Assembly (NCBI GenBank): GCA_040902895.1 | Contig: JBBDWL010000143.1 | Location: 1-64,000 of the forward strand | DNA length: 64,000 bases | Reading direction: 5' to 3' | Source of the DNA: JALYRV01 sp040902895 | GTDB taxonomy: Bacteria > Acidobacteriota > Vicinamibacteria > Vicinamibacterales > SCN-69-37 | In this document: one piece after another, positions 7,821-16,450 of the stretch | How the letters are laid out: every line of letters begins with the position of its first letter | How positions within the stretch are numbered: the first letter of the stretch is position 1 | Notes under the pieces: model-generated | Seen by the model: the letters and a program-made list of their open reading frames with translations, nothing else | The model's database searches: none | Told to the model about the DNA's origin: nothing | Program-made: the position numbers and the translations under genes

Positions 7821-8911
7821 ACCTGGGCCAGCCTGTGTGTGGGCGTCGGCTGCGACGGTCGGAAATGCTCGATGTGATCGATGCGCGTGCGCACGCCGCC
7901 GGCCGCGGCAGCGAGGCCGGCAATCACGGCGTCTTTCAATTCGGCCGGATCACCTTCGGCGCGCAGATTCAGAATCAGCGTGCCTTCATCAAGGGCGTCG
8001 GTGAGTGCGTGCGACTGCTCGGGCGCGCGGTCAGCGGATACCTGATTGACGACCGCGATGTCGCTGCCGTCGGCATCAGGCGAGAGCGTCATCTTGAAGT
8101 GCGCGATTTCGATGCCGCCCGCGCGCAGCCGCTCGCCCACTTCGCGCGCGACGCGCGCGATCCACTGATTGCCGTCGAACGTGTCGCCGGATGCGTGAAT
8201 CGTCGCGTTGAGCCACCCGAGCAGCGCCTCGCCCTCGCCATAGACCGCATAGTCGATGTCGAGATCGGCCGCGGCCGACGATTCGCCGGCGACGGCGTCG
8301 AACCATGTCTCGAGCCCTTCGCCCGTGCGCGCCGACATCTCGATGACGCCTCCTGCATATCGCGCCTCGAGCGCGTCGCGCAGCCGCGCGATTCGTTCGG
8401 GCGCCACCGCGTCGATTTTGTTGATGGCGATGATGTCCGCTTCCTCGAGCTGCTTGCCATAGACGTACAGCACTTTTTTCGAGAACGAGCGGCCCGGCTC
8501 GAGGTCGAGCGCGCGCAGCGCCCGGATCGGATCGACCAGCACGCTGAGCGGCGCGATGCTGTAGGCGTCGCCGTACATCCGCCGCAGCGGATAGCTCACG
8601 GTCGCCCGCAGATCGGTGCAGCTGCCGACCGGCTCGGCGATGAACACATCGGGCCGGCTGGCCGCGGCGAGACGATCGGCCGCGTCGACGAGTGAATTGA
8701 ACCGGCAGCAGAAGCAGCCGCCAGTGATTTCCTCGACATCGAAGCCTTCCGACGCCACCAGTGCGCTGTCGACAAGGCCGACGCTCTGGTCGTTGGTGAT
8801 GAGGCCCGGCCGCAGGCCCGCGGCGGCAAGATGCCGCGCCAGGCGCACGACGGCCGTCGTCTTGCCGGCGCCGAGAAACCCGCCGACCATGATGTAACGC
8901 GCGCGTGTCAT
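7817..8911 (-). CDS. CobW/HypB-type metallochaperone GTPase
   Basis: A 364-residue G3E-family GTPase. The P-loop is GGFLGAGKTT (10-19), the family metal motif is GGCFCCRF (C66, C68, C69), and the G4 motif is NKID. Members of this family insert or deliver metals such as Zn, Co or Ni, or control a metalloenzyme. The start chosen is MTRARYIMVGG at 8911. Eight upstream in-frame codons come from a GC-rich repeat and are unlikely to be translated. The stop overlaps the next start (ATGA). In this operon it could load or gate one of the Fe-S or radical enzymes, or the lipoyl protein system; no specific client can be read from sequence. Confidence 0.88.
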   Translation of the reverse strand: MTRARYIMVGGFLGAGKTTAVVRLARHLAAAGLRPGLITNDQSVGLVDSALVASEGFDVEEITGGCFCCRFNSLVDAADRLAAASRPDVFIAEPVGSCTDLRATVSYPLRRMYGDAYSIAPLSVLVDPIRALRALDLEPGRSFSKKVLYVYGKQLEEADIIAINKIDAVAPERIARLRDALEARYAGGVIEMSARTGEGLETWFDAVAGESSAAADLDIDYAVYGEGEALLGWLNATIHASGDTFDGNQWIARVAREVGERLRAGGIEIAHFKMTLSPDADGSDIAVVNQVSADRAPEQSHALTDALDEGTLILNLRAEGDPAELKDAVIAGLAAAAGGVRTRIDHIEHFRPSQPTPTHRLAQV

Positions 8912-8916
8912 TGTTT

Positions 8917-8942
8917 GTCGCGGGGCCCCCTGCACCCCGCTT
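8917..8942. repeat. GC-rich dispersed repeat, family A (short copy)
   Basis: TCGCGGGGCCCCCTGCACCC fills the 33-nt spacer between the lipoyl-protein stop (8945) and the GTPase start (8911). Confidence 0.7.
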
Positions 8943-8944
8943 GG

Positions 8945-9391
8945 TCAGTAACCTGATTCTTTCATGCGATCGATGGTCCCGTCGAGCAGCGCCGCATAGC
9001 CTTCGGCGCTCATGGCTCCCGGGTCCGGCTCGCCGTCAACCTCATAGATCCAGCCCGCGCCATACCGATCGCTGTCGAGCACATCCAATGACTGCTCGAA
9101 CAGCGGGTTGCCGCCGGCGAAACGGCCCCGGGCCGCGGCATACAGATCGGTGCGCGCCTTGAATCCCTCGAGCCAGCCAATCGCATCGCCGACCTCGACG
9201 GCACCGCCCGGCTCGATCTCGAAGCCGATGTCCACGATGTCGCCCAGCATGCGCGCGGCGAACTTCGTTAGCCCAATACGCCACCGTCCCGGTGTCTGTT
9301 GCTGGAGCCAGAAATGAGACGCCGCATAGAGGCGGTCGGTCTGCAGGCGCGTCGAGAACCGCGAGCGCTTGTAATAGATGTCGCCGGCCAT
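8945..9391 (-). CDS. GcvH-like lipoyl-carrier protein
   Basis: A 148-residue protein matching the glycine cleavage H fold from end to end: IGLTKFAARMLGDIVDI, then GWLEGFKARTDLYAAARGRF with the lipoyl lysine at K78, and the closing YGAGWIYEVDG. No GcvT, GcvP or Lpd gene is nearby, so it may not act in glycine cleavage. GcvH-like lipoate-binding proteins also serve sulfur-oxidising Hdr-like systems, which is relevant because an HdrA-like protein and a ferredoxin lie next to it. The start at 9391 shares one base with the kinase stop (TGATG), which couples it to the two-component system. Confidence 0.88.
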   Translation of the reverse strand: MAGDIYYKRSRFSTRLQTDRLYAASHFWLQQQTPGRWRIGLTKFAARMLGDIVDIGFEIEPGGAVEVGDAIGWLEGFKARTDLYAAARGRFAGGNPLFEQSLDVLDSDRYGAGWIYEVDGEPDPGAMSAEGYAALLDGTIDRMKESGY

Positions 9392-11196
9392 CACGCCTGC
9401 GGCAGGAAGATACGGAAGCGCGTGCCGGCGCCGGGCGTTGACTGCACTTCGACCTCGCCATCGTGCAGCTGGATGATGCGATAGACCATCGAGAGCCCGA
9501 TGCCGCTGCCCTTCTTCTTCGTCGTGAAATACAGATCGAAGATGCGCGCGAGATGTTCGGGCGAGATGCCCTGGCCGGTGTCGATGACATCGACACGCAC
9601 GCGGCCGGCGGCGGCCCTCGCGTCGAAGCGCAGCGTGCCGCCATCGGGCATCGCCTGCACGGCATTGACCGCGAGATTCATGAACACCTGTCCGAGCATC
9701 GACGCGTCGCCATTGACGGGCGGAAGCGTATGGGGGACATCGACCTTGACGCTCACGCCGCGCGCCGTGGCCTCGGGCTCCACCGTGCGCGCCACGTGCG
9801 CGATCATGCGCTCCAGATCCACCGGCTCGAGCTTCAGCTCCTCGGGCCGCGTGAACTTCAGGAAGTTCACGACCACCTCGTCGAGCCGCTTGATCTCGGC
9901 GCCGATCACATCGGCATGCTTCTTCACGTCGTCGGCCTCGATGTTTGCCAGCTTGCCGCGCAAGAGCTCGAGGTGGATCGTCATCGCATTGAGCGGATTC
10001 TTGACCTCGTGCGTCACGCCCGCGAAGAGCCGGCCCAGCGCCGCGAGCTTGCGCGAGTAGCTGATCGTCGAGTGCACCTGATTCAGATAATCGAGGTTGC
10101 GCGCCACCAGCATCACGCCGGCCAACTCGCCGCCCGAGCCCGGCACCGGATATGTCGCCAGCTGCCGTTCCCGCTCGTCTCCCACGCCGGCAATCTTCGC
10201 GACGAGCGGACCGTGCGATCGTCCCGTCTGCAGCGACTCTTCGACGAGCCTGCGCGCCTCCTGATCCGCAGGCAGCGCTTCCGACACGGGCGCGCCAGCC
10301 CTCAACGCCGGCAACACCGCGCTCATCGCCGGATTCGCGAACATGACGACGCCCGATCGATCGAAGAGCGCGACGGCGTCTTCGAGGCTCGACACCATCG
10401 TTTCGTAGGCTGTCGCGGGCCGGGTGGCCTGCTGGTCGCGCGCAGCCGTCAATTGCGCGCTCAACGCGTCGAACGAGCTGCCAAGCTCGCGGAACTCTTC
10501 GCCCGGCGGCAAGTCCAGCGTGACGCCGCGCTCGCCGCGCCCGAGCCGCGTGAGGCCACTGCGGATGACATGGATCGGACGCAGCATCCACTGCGTGAGC
10601 AGCAGTGACACGACCAGCGCCACGCCAAGCGCGATCAGCGCCGTCGTCACCGCCTGCTTGAACGCGTCGGAAAGCTGATCGCGGATCAGCAGCGTCGACA
10701 CGCCGATGCGCACGCTCCACTCGCGATCGCCCACCAGCAGCAGCTGCTGCACTTCGTAGTTGCCGGCGTCGGAATAGACCGTCTTGATGCGCGCGATCGG
10801 CCGCTGTCCGACCAGGGCCGAGAATGGCTGTTGCCACGTCATGGCTGTGCCTTCGAGCTCGGGCGAGCTGTGGATGACGGCGCGGCCGGTGTCGTCGACC
10901 ACGGCCGCGTAGATCACGTTTTCGGAGTAGCCAATCGCAGAGTCGAGCACCGCGCGAATGCCGGTGTCGCGGCGAAGCACGTCGGCGGGCTCGCTGTTCA
11001 CTGCCTGGCCCGAGGGATCGGTCAGTGCCGTAAAGGCGCTCTGGTAGATCGCTTTGGCGAGCATCTCGGCGCGCGAGCCCGTTTCTGCGAGGCTGATCCG
11101 GGCCACCGCATTCAGCTGCAGCAGCGTGAGGACGAGCACAATGGCGCCGACGAGCGACGTGACGCCGGCGATCTGCCGCGCGCGGACGGAGAACAT
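9391..11196 (-). CDS. Membrane sensor histidine kinase (NtrB/AtoS-like)
   Basis: A 601-residue kinase: a TM helix near 10-32, an extracytoplasmic sensor of about 150 residues, a second TM near 182-205, HAMP, a PAS-like domain (YETMVSSLEDAVALFDRSG), HisKA with the phosphorylated histidine in FAGVTHEVKNPLN, and HATPase with N (VNAVQAMPDGG), G1 (DTGQGI) and G2 (GSGIGLSM) boxes. Its partner is the sigma-54 regulator transcribed just upstream; a 79-nt spacer with a hairpin separates the two. Translation is coupled to the downstream lipoyl-protein gene. The signal it senses is not evident. Confidence 0.92.
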   Translation of the reverse strand: MFSVRARQIAGVTSLVGAIVLVLTLLQLNAVARISLAETGSRAEMLAKAIYQSAFTALTDPSGQAVNSEPADVLRRDTGIRAVLDSAIGYSENVIYAAVVDDTGRAVIHSSPELEGTAMTWQQPFSALVGQRPIARIKTVYSDAGNYEVQQLLLVGDREWSVRIGVSTLLIRDQLSDAFKQAVTTALIALGVALVVSLLLTQWMLRPIHVIRSGLTRLGRGERGVTLDLPPGEEFRELGSSFDALSAQLTAARDQQATRPATAYETMVSSLEDAVALFDRSGVVMFANPAMSAVLPALRAGAPVSEALPADQEARRLVEESLQTGRSHGPLVAKIAGVGDERERQLATYPVPGSGGELAGVMLVARNLDYLNQVHSTISYSRKLAALGRLFAGVTHEVKNPLNAMTIHLELLRGKLANIEADDVKKHADVIGAEIKRLDEVVVNFLKFTRPEELKLEPVDLERMIAHVARTVEPEATARGVSVKVDVPHTLPPVNGDASMLGQVFMNLAVNAVQAMPDGGTLRFDARAAAGRVRVDVIDTGQGISPEHLARIFDLYFTTKKKGSGIGLSMVYRIIQLHDGEVEVQSTPGAGTRFRIFLPQA

Positions 11197-11203
11197 CAGG
11201 CTC

Positions 11204-11262
11204 TAGGCCTTAGGCCATAGGCCATAGGGCTGAACCGGGCGTCACAAAGGACGCCCGGTTGT
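11204..11262. repeat. Heptamer array plus GC hairpin between regulator and kinase genes, family B
   Basis: Tandem heptamers of the type TAGGCCT, TAGGCCA, TAGGCCA precede a perfect 11-bp hairpin, AACCGGGCGTC with a 6-nt loop (11233-11260). On the plus strand a short T-rich run follows; on the minus strand, which is the coding direction, it does not, so it is a poor terminator for the operon. The same architecture recurs at 22886-23036 and 50770-50872. Confidence 0.85.
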
Positions 11263-11275
11263 TTCTTGGTGCCTG

Positions 11276-12646
11276 TCATTGCTCCGCCTTCATTCGGTTC
11301 AACTTGTTGTGGAGCGTCTTGAGACTGATGCCGAGCATGTCGGCGGCCTTTGTCTTGTTGTTGCCGGTGTGCTCGAGCGTCAGCAGAATCAGCTGCCGTT
11401 CGGCGTCGTCCACCGTCATGCCCGCGCGGAAGCTCACGCTCGGCGGGGGTTCGGATGCCGGCCTCGGCGAGTGCAGCGCGGTGGGCAGGTGCCGCGGCTC
11501 GATGAACTCCTCTTCGGCCACGATCGTGGCGCGCTCGATGACGTTGCGGAGCTCGCGAATGTTGCCCGGCCACGTATGCGACTCGAGAAGGCGCATCGTG
11601 TCCTGCGACGTCGACCGCACGTTCTTCGAATAGCGCTCGTTGAACTCGGCGAGAAACGCCTGCACGAGCAGCGGAATGTCTTCTCGGCGGTCGCGAAGCG
11701 GCGGCAGCACAATCGTAAAGACGTTCAGCCGATAGTAGAGATCCTCGCGCAGCTTGCCGGTGCTCACCGCCTCGTGCGGATCGAGGTTGGTGGCGGCCAG
11801 CACGCGCACGTCGACCGAGAGCTCCTGGCGGCCGCCGAGCCTGCGGAATGATCGCTCCTGCAGCACGCGCAGCAGCTTGGCCTGCGTGCCCGACGCCATC
11901 TCCGAAATCTCGTCGAGAAAAAGCGAGCCTCGGTGCGCGAGCTCGAAACATCCCATGCGCCGCTCCGTGGCGCCGGTGAACGATCCCTTCTCATGCCCGA
12001 AGATTTCGCTTTCGAGCAGGGTCTCGGGGATGGCCGCGCAGTTGACGCCGATATAGGGCTGCGCCCCGCGCGGACTCAGCTCGTGAATCGTCTGCGCGAC
12101 CAGCTCTTTGCCCGTGCCGCTCTCGCCGACGATCAGCACCGACGCCGTGGTCGGCGCGGCCTGCTCGATGATGCGATACATGGCGCGCACCGCGGGACTT
12201 GCGCCAACGATGCGGCCGAAAGTGCCACGCTCGCGCAGCTGGCGCCGCAGCACCAGTACTTCGCGCCGCTGGCCCTGCCGCTCCATCACGCGGTCGAGAA
12301 GAATCTTCAGGCGCTGCGGATCGACCGGCTTGGTGAGATAGTCGTACGCGCCTTCACGCATGGCGTCGACCGCCGATTCGACGCTGCCTTGCGCGGTCAG
12401 CAGCACGACCGTGATCTCGTTGAGGCGATCGGCCAGCACGCGCAGCAGCTCGAGGCCGGTGCGCCGCGGCATGACGAGGTCGGTGAGGACGATGGCGGGG
12501 CGGAAGCTGTCGATCTTGCCGAGGGCGTCTTCGCCGTCGGTGGCTTCCTCGGCGACGAATCCCCAGGTGCGCACAAGCTCGACCAGGCCGAGCCGTGCCG
12601 CTTCGTCATCCTCGACTACGAGTACGCGCTCACCCTCGCCTGCCAT
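11276..12646 (-). CDS. Sigma-54-dependent response regulator (NtrC family)
   Basis: A 456-residue activator: a receiver domain with the phospho-acceptor aspartate in IVLTDLVMP, an AAA+ domain with Walker A GESGTGKE and the sigma-54 contact loop GSFTGA (the common form is GAFTGA), Walker B GSLFLDEI, and a Fis-type HTH at the C-terminus (HTGNNKTKAADMLGISLKTL). The start MAGEGERVLVVED at 12646 was preferred over an in-frame GTG 24 codons upstream, which would add residues not seen in the family. It heads the terpenoid/Fe-S block in transcription order and probably controls it together with the kinase. Confidence 0.93.
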   Translation of the reverse strand: MAGEGERVLVVEDDEAARLGLVELVRTWGFVAEEATDGEDALGKIDSFRPAIVLTDLVMPRRTGLELLRVLADRLNEITVVLLTAQGSVESAVDAMREGAYDYLTKPVDPQRLKILLDRVMERQGQRREVLVLRRQLRERGTFGRIVGASPAVRAMYRIIEQAAPTTASVLIVGESGTGKELVAQTIHELSPRGAQPYIGVNCAAIPETLLESEIFGHEKGSFTGATERRMGCFELAHRGSLFLDEISEMASGTQAKLLRVLQERSFRRLGGRQELSVDVRVLAATNLDPHEAVSTGKLREDLYYRLNVFTIVLPPLRDRREDIPLLVQAFLAEFNERYSKNVRSTSQDTMRLLESHTWPGNIRELRNVIERATIVAEEEFIEPRHLPTALHSPRPASEPPPSVSFRAGMTVDDAERQLILLTLEHTGNNKTKAADMLGISLKTLHNKLNRMKAEQ

Positions 12647-12718
12647 GTTCTGGAGGTTCAGTCTATCGCAGGGCTCGCGCGGCACAGCGGTTGCGATTCC
12701 GGCAGGCACGACGCTCAA

Positions 12719-12852
12719 AGAGTAAGTAGAGTAAGACGAGTAAGACGAGAGACGAGTAAGGCAGTAAGGGCGTAAGGGGCCTGATGCCCTTACTGCTTAC
12801 GTCCTTACGCGACTTACTTCCCTTACTCTAATCACTTCCCTTACTCTAATTA
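12719..12852. repeat. Large inverted repeat of GTAAG nonamers, family C
   Basis: Nonamers GTAAGTAGA, GTAAGACGA and GTAAGACGA lead into GTAAGG units, then a GGGGCCTGATGCCC turn, then the complementary CTTAC units including TTCCCTTAC twice. The whole is a long imperfect hairpin. The complement of TTCCCTTAC is the unit repeated inside the ABC-F gene at 39452-39510. It separates two divergently oriented genes and may hold their promoters. Confidence 0.88.
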
Positions 12853-12853
12853 C

Positions 12854-13552
12854 TTGCGTCACTTGCGCGCCGCCGCCCTGCTCGAAGTTCTCCTCTGCTC
12901 CGGATTTCCCACACAGCTTCTGATCATCGGCGTGCTGCGGCTGGCCGGCATGCGGCCTGACGATGGCGCGGGCGGGCTGTCACTTCCATTTTTCGGCACG
13001 CTTGCTTTGGCCGACTCGGTGCTGCTCGTCGGGTTGATCTTTCTGTTTCTGCTCGCGCGTGGCGAGTCGCCGCGCGCGCTGTTGATTGGCTCTCGCCCGC
13101 CCGTTCAGGAGGCCGCGCTGGGCGCCCTGCTCGTTCCGGCCGTCTTCATCTTTGTGGCGATCATCGTCGGCGGATTGCGTTTTATTGCGCCGTGGCTGCA
13201 GACGGTGCCCCAGAATCCTCTTGGCGCGCTTCTCGACACGCCGCTGGAAGCCGTGATGTTCGGCTTCGTCGTTGTCGTGGCCGGCGGTCTGCGCGAAGAA
13301 GTGCAGCGCGCGTTCATCCTGCATCGTTTCGAGCAGTCGCTCGGCGGCGCGTGGATCGGACTCGTGCTGTTCAGCCTGTTCTTCGGGCTCGGACACATCG
13401 AGCAGGGGGTGGACGTCGCGATCGCGACAGCGGCGCTGGGCCTGTTCTGGGGCGTGCTCTATCTGGCGCGGCGCAGCATTGTCGCGCCCGCCGTGAGCCA
13501 CGCGGGATTCAATCTCGCGCAGGTCGTGGCGCAGGCCGGGCTGCGCGCGTAA
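12854..13552 (+). CDS. CPBP-family intramembrane protease-like protein
   Basis: A 232-residue membrane protein with about six hydrophobic helices and the three CPBP (Abi/Rce1) signatures: GLREEVQRAF (the EExxxR-type motif), FFGLGHIEQG and SHAGFN. These supply the glutamates and histidines of the putative metal site. The TTG start at 12854 directly follows the repeat element and has no clear ribosome site; another TTG three codons later is equally possible. The stop abuts the convergent tamA stop with no spacer. Confidence 0.8.
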   Translation: MRHLRAAALLEVLLCSGFPTQLLIIGVLRLAGMRPDDGAGGLSLPFFGTLALADSVLLVGLIFLFLLARGESPRALLIGSRPPVQEAALGALLVPAVFIFVAIIVGGLRFIAPWLQTVPQNPLGALLDTPLEAVMFGFVVVVAGGLREEVQRAFILHRFEQSLGGAWIGLVLFSLFFGLGHIEQGVDVAIATAALGLFWGVLYLARRSIVAPAVSHAGFNLAQVVAQAGLRA

Positions 13553-16450
13553 TTAAAAGGCGTGTCCGAGCGAGAAATGCCACTCCGAATCGTGCTCGCG
13601 GCGGTTCGGGAAGGTCTCGCGATTGAGCTTGAAGCCGACATCGAGGCGCAGCGGACCGATCGGCGAGCGGTAGCGCAGGCCCACGCCCGCGGTCGGCCGC
13701 AATTCGGTGATGTCGAAATCACTGACCCGCGCGAACACGTTGCCGGCGTCGACGAAGGTCACCGCCCCGAGATCCTTCCACACGGGCAAACGCAGCTCGG
13801 CATTCATGACCAGCATCGCGTTGCCGCCGTTCGAGAGCCCGTCCGGATCCAGAATCTCGGGCACGCCCAGCCGATCGAGCTGAAAGCCGCGAACCGTGGT
13901 GCTGCCGCCGGCGAAGAAGCGCTGGCTTGCGGGAATATCGCGCACTTCGATCGGCGATGCGCTCAGCTCTACGGTCTGATCCACGACGCGTGAGAAACCA
14001 CGCGCGAGTCCGAGCCGCGCACCGCCCGCGAACACAATCCTCGTGGCCGTCGGAAGACGCCTGAAAAAGATCGCCTGGCCGAAGGTCTTCACGAAGCCGA
14101 CCTGCGATCCGAGCGCTCTCGGTGCAAGGTCCACGTCGACGGCCATCATCGCGCCGCGCTCGGGATCGACCGGATCGCTCCTTGTATCGCGCAGTATCGA
14201 GCCCGACACGATCGAAAGGCGCACCTGCGGAAACAGGCGATCGATCGGAAGCTGATCTTCTTCCTTGATGCCCTGATCGACCAGGGTCGTGTACTCGACC
14301 GCGTACCTGGCGCTCGCACGCACCGCTGGCGACAGCCGCTTCAACACGTCGGCGCTCAGCGACTGGCGGTCGAAACTGAAGCTCGTTCGGATGGCCCGCT
14401 CCAGACCGGCGCTGACCACGAGGTCGGCATCGAACCGGAAGGCCCGCGACTCACGGTAGCTGCCAACTGCCCGATATTCGGCGAGGCCGAACCCTTTGCC
14501 GTCGCGCGTGTGGTCCTCCGGCGCGTTTTCAGGGCCGAAGCTGAGTCGCGTGAACAGACTGACCGCCCGGTTGCCGCCGCCGATGTTGCGCCGCGTGATC
14601 TCAAAGAAGCCGCGCGGCACGAACTCGAGCTGATCTTCTCTCGTGTCGGGGCTCGTCCGGCGTGACCGCTCCACCATCTCGATGCCGCCGCCGTATCCGA
14701 TGGCGGTGGCTGGCGCTTCTTCGAGCGTGACGATCAGATCGACCGTCGCCGATCCAGGCTGCCGCGGCGCTTCTGCGATCCGCACGCGCCGGAACAAACC
14801 GAGCGCGCTCAGCCGCCGCTGGCTGTCGAGGATGTCGGAGAGGCCCACCGGACTGCCCTGCCGCAGCGTGATTTCGTCGAGGATCGTCTGCAGATCCGTG
14901 CGCACGTTGCCGACGACGATGATGCGATCGACGGTGGTCTGCGGGCCTTCATTGACGGCTACCGTCAAGGCCACGCCAGTTCCGGCCTGATCGAACGCCG
15001 GCTCGATGGCGGCACTGGCCTGCTGATAGCCGCGATCGAGGTACGCCCGAACAATCGCATCGCGATCGGTAGACAGATACGGAACGTAGTACGGATCGCC
15101 GGCGCGGCTCTGCATCCGGCGGCGCAAATCCGCCTCGCCGACCGCAGCGACGCCGGTGAAGGTCACCGTGCGCACGAACGACTGCGGCCCTTCGATGACG
15201 ATCAGCCGCGCCGCCATGCGCGCGTCGGGCCCTTCCGCGTCGCGCGGCATGTCGGTGACATCGAGCTTGACGTCGGCTGACGCGAAGCCCGCGCGGCGGT
15301 AATACTCGCGAATGGCGAGCGCGCCGCGCGCGAGCGCCGTTTCGAGGAAGACGTCTCCCGGCTCGAGGTCGACAAACGACGCGAGCGCCTCGGCCGACAC
15401 CGCGCGGTTGCCCTCGATGGCGAGCGCGCCCAGCCGGAAACGCGGGCCGCGCGTAATCGTGAACGTCACGATCAGCCGGCCATCGGCTTCGGCCGTGCGA
15501 TAGATGGCGTTGGCGCGCCAGTGTCCTTCGCCGCGCAGATCGTTGACGATGCGCACGGTGGCGTCTTCGAGCAGATCGATGTCGACCGCGCGCTCGCGCG
15601 CGATCGGCACGAGCGCGTCGAGGCGGTCGCGCGGCATCGCATCGCCCTCGAACCGCACCTCGACGATTGGCCCCGCGTCGGCATCGATGACGAGATCGAT
15701 GCCGTCGCCAGACGCCGCGGGCCGCGCGGTGTGCGATGCGGTCGCGCCATACCGGCCCGTCGCGCGCATGTCGGCGACGAGCCGCTCGAGCGCGGCGCGC
15801 AGCACGCTGCGGCGGTACGGCTCGCCCGCGCGCGCCGCGAGCCTGTCCAGCAGCGCGTCGTGGCCGCCCGGCCACTCACCGTCGATCCGCGCCGTCGCGA
15901 TCGGCGCCGCGGGTCCGGCCTCTACGTCGAACGTCAGCGACGTTTCGTGCGGCGCGTGCGTCACGTCGGCGCGCATCGTCGCGCGCGCGTGAAGGAAGCC
16001 CTCGTCGCGCAGGATGAGAAGGACGGCTGCGGTGGCATCTGCCTCGGACGGCGCCGACGCGAGTCCCTCGAACCGCGTCTCGAGCGCGTCGCGGAGGAGC
16101 GCTTCCTCGATGCCGGTGTCGCCCTGCACCCGCACGCGGCGCACAGGATGGCGCGGCGTCAGGCGATAGATCAGCGCGACCCCGGCCCCTTCACGCACGC
16201 CATCGACCCGGACATCCTCGAATCGGCCGGCCGACGAGAGCTGCGCGAGGCTCTCGCGCGCCTGGGCGGCGTCGAGCGGTGCGCCAATGTGCGTCTCAAT
16301 CAGCGCCATCAGATCGGGCGCCGATTCGCGGCGGCCTTCGATTTCGATGTGGACGGCCGTAACGGGCAGACCAAGCAGGGCCGGATCCTGGGCGAACGCA
16401 GCGGAAGACGTCAGAAGCGCCGCAAGAAAGAGAGCAATGCGGCTCGACAT
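13553..16450 (-). CDS. BamA/TamA-family outer membrane protein
   Basis: A 965-residue Omp85-type protein: signal peptide (MSSRIALFLAALLTSSAAFA), several POTRA domains over about 30-560 (for example FRLGALAIEGNRAVSAEAL and VDRIIVVGNVRTDLQTIL), then a 16-strand-type barrel with the FFAGGSTTVRGFQLDRLG motif and the RYRSPIGPLRLDVGF end, finishing in a terminal phenylalanine. It inserts proteins or lipids at the outer membrane with TamB. The start shares one base with the tamB stop (TGATG). Because tamB is adjacent, a TamA role is more likely than BamA. Confidence 0.9.
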   Translation of the reverse strand: MSSRIALFLAALLTSSAAFAQDPALLGLPVTAVHIEIEGRRESAPDLMALIETHIGAPLDAAQARESLAQLSSAGRFEDVRVDGVREGAGVALIYRLTPRHPVRRVRVQGDTGIEEALLRDALETRFEGLASAPSEADATAAVLLILRDEGFLHARATMRADVTHAPHETSLTFDVEAGPAAPIATARIDGEWPGGHDALLDRLAARAGEPYRRSVLRAALERLVADMRATGRYGATASHTARPAASGDGIDLVIDADAGPIVEVRFEGDAMPRDRLDALVPIARERAVDIDLLEDATVRIVNDLRGEGHWRANAIYRTAEADGRLIVTFTITRGPRFRLGALAIEGNRAVSAEALASFVDLEPGDVFLETALARGALAIREYYRRAGFASADVKLDVTDMPRDAEGPDARMAARLIVIEGPQSFVRTVTFTGVAAVGEADLRRRMQSRAGDPYYVPYLSTDRDAIVRAYLDRGYQQASAAIEPAFDQAGTGVALTVAVNEGPQTTVDRIIVVGNVRTDLQTILDEITLRQGSPVGLSDILDSQRRLSALGLFRRVRIAEAPRQPGSATVDLIVTLEEAPATAIGYGGGIEMVERSRRTSPDTREDQLEFVPRGFFEITRRNIGGGNRAVSLFTRLSFGPENAPEDHTRDGKGFGLAEYRAVGSYRESRAFRFDADLVVSAGLERAIRTSFSFDRQSLSADVLKRLSPAVRASARYAVEYTTLVDQGIKEEDQLPIDRLFPQVRLSIVSGSILRDTRSDPVDPERGAMMAVDVDLAPRALGSQVGFVKTFGQAIFFRRLPTATRIVFAGGARLGLARGFSRVVDQTVELSASPIEVRDIPASQRFFAGGSTTVRGFQLDRLGVPEILDPDGLSNGGNAMLVMNAELRLPVWKDLGAVTFVDAGNVFARVSDFDITELRPTAGVGLRYRSPIGPLRLDVGFKLNRETFPNRREHDSEWHFSLGHAF

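Noticed and set aside
11233..11262. Rho-independent terminator between regulator and kinase genes
   Set aside because: The T-rich run is on the plus strand, but both genes are on the minus strand, and no plus-strand gene ends there.
12719..12852. Possible CRISPR array
   Set aside because: Units of 9 nt with no spacers, arranged as direct then complementary copies; no cas genes nearby.
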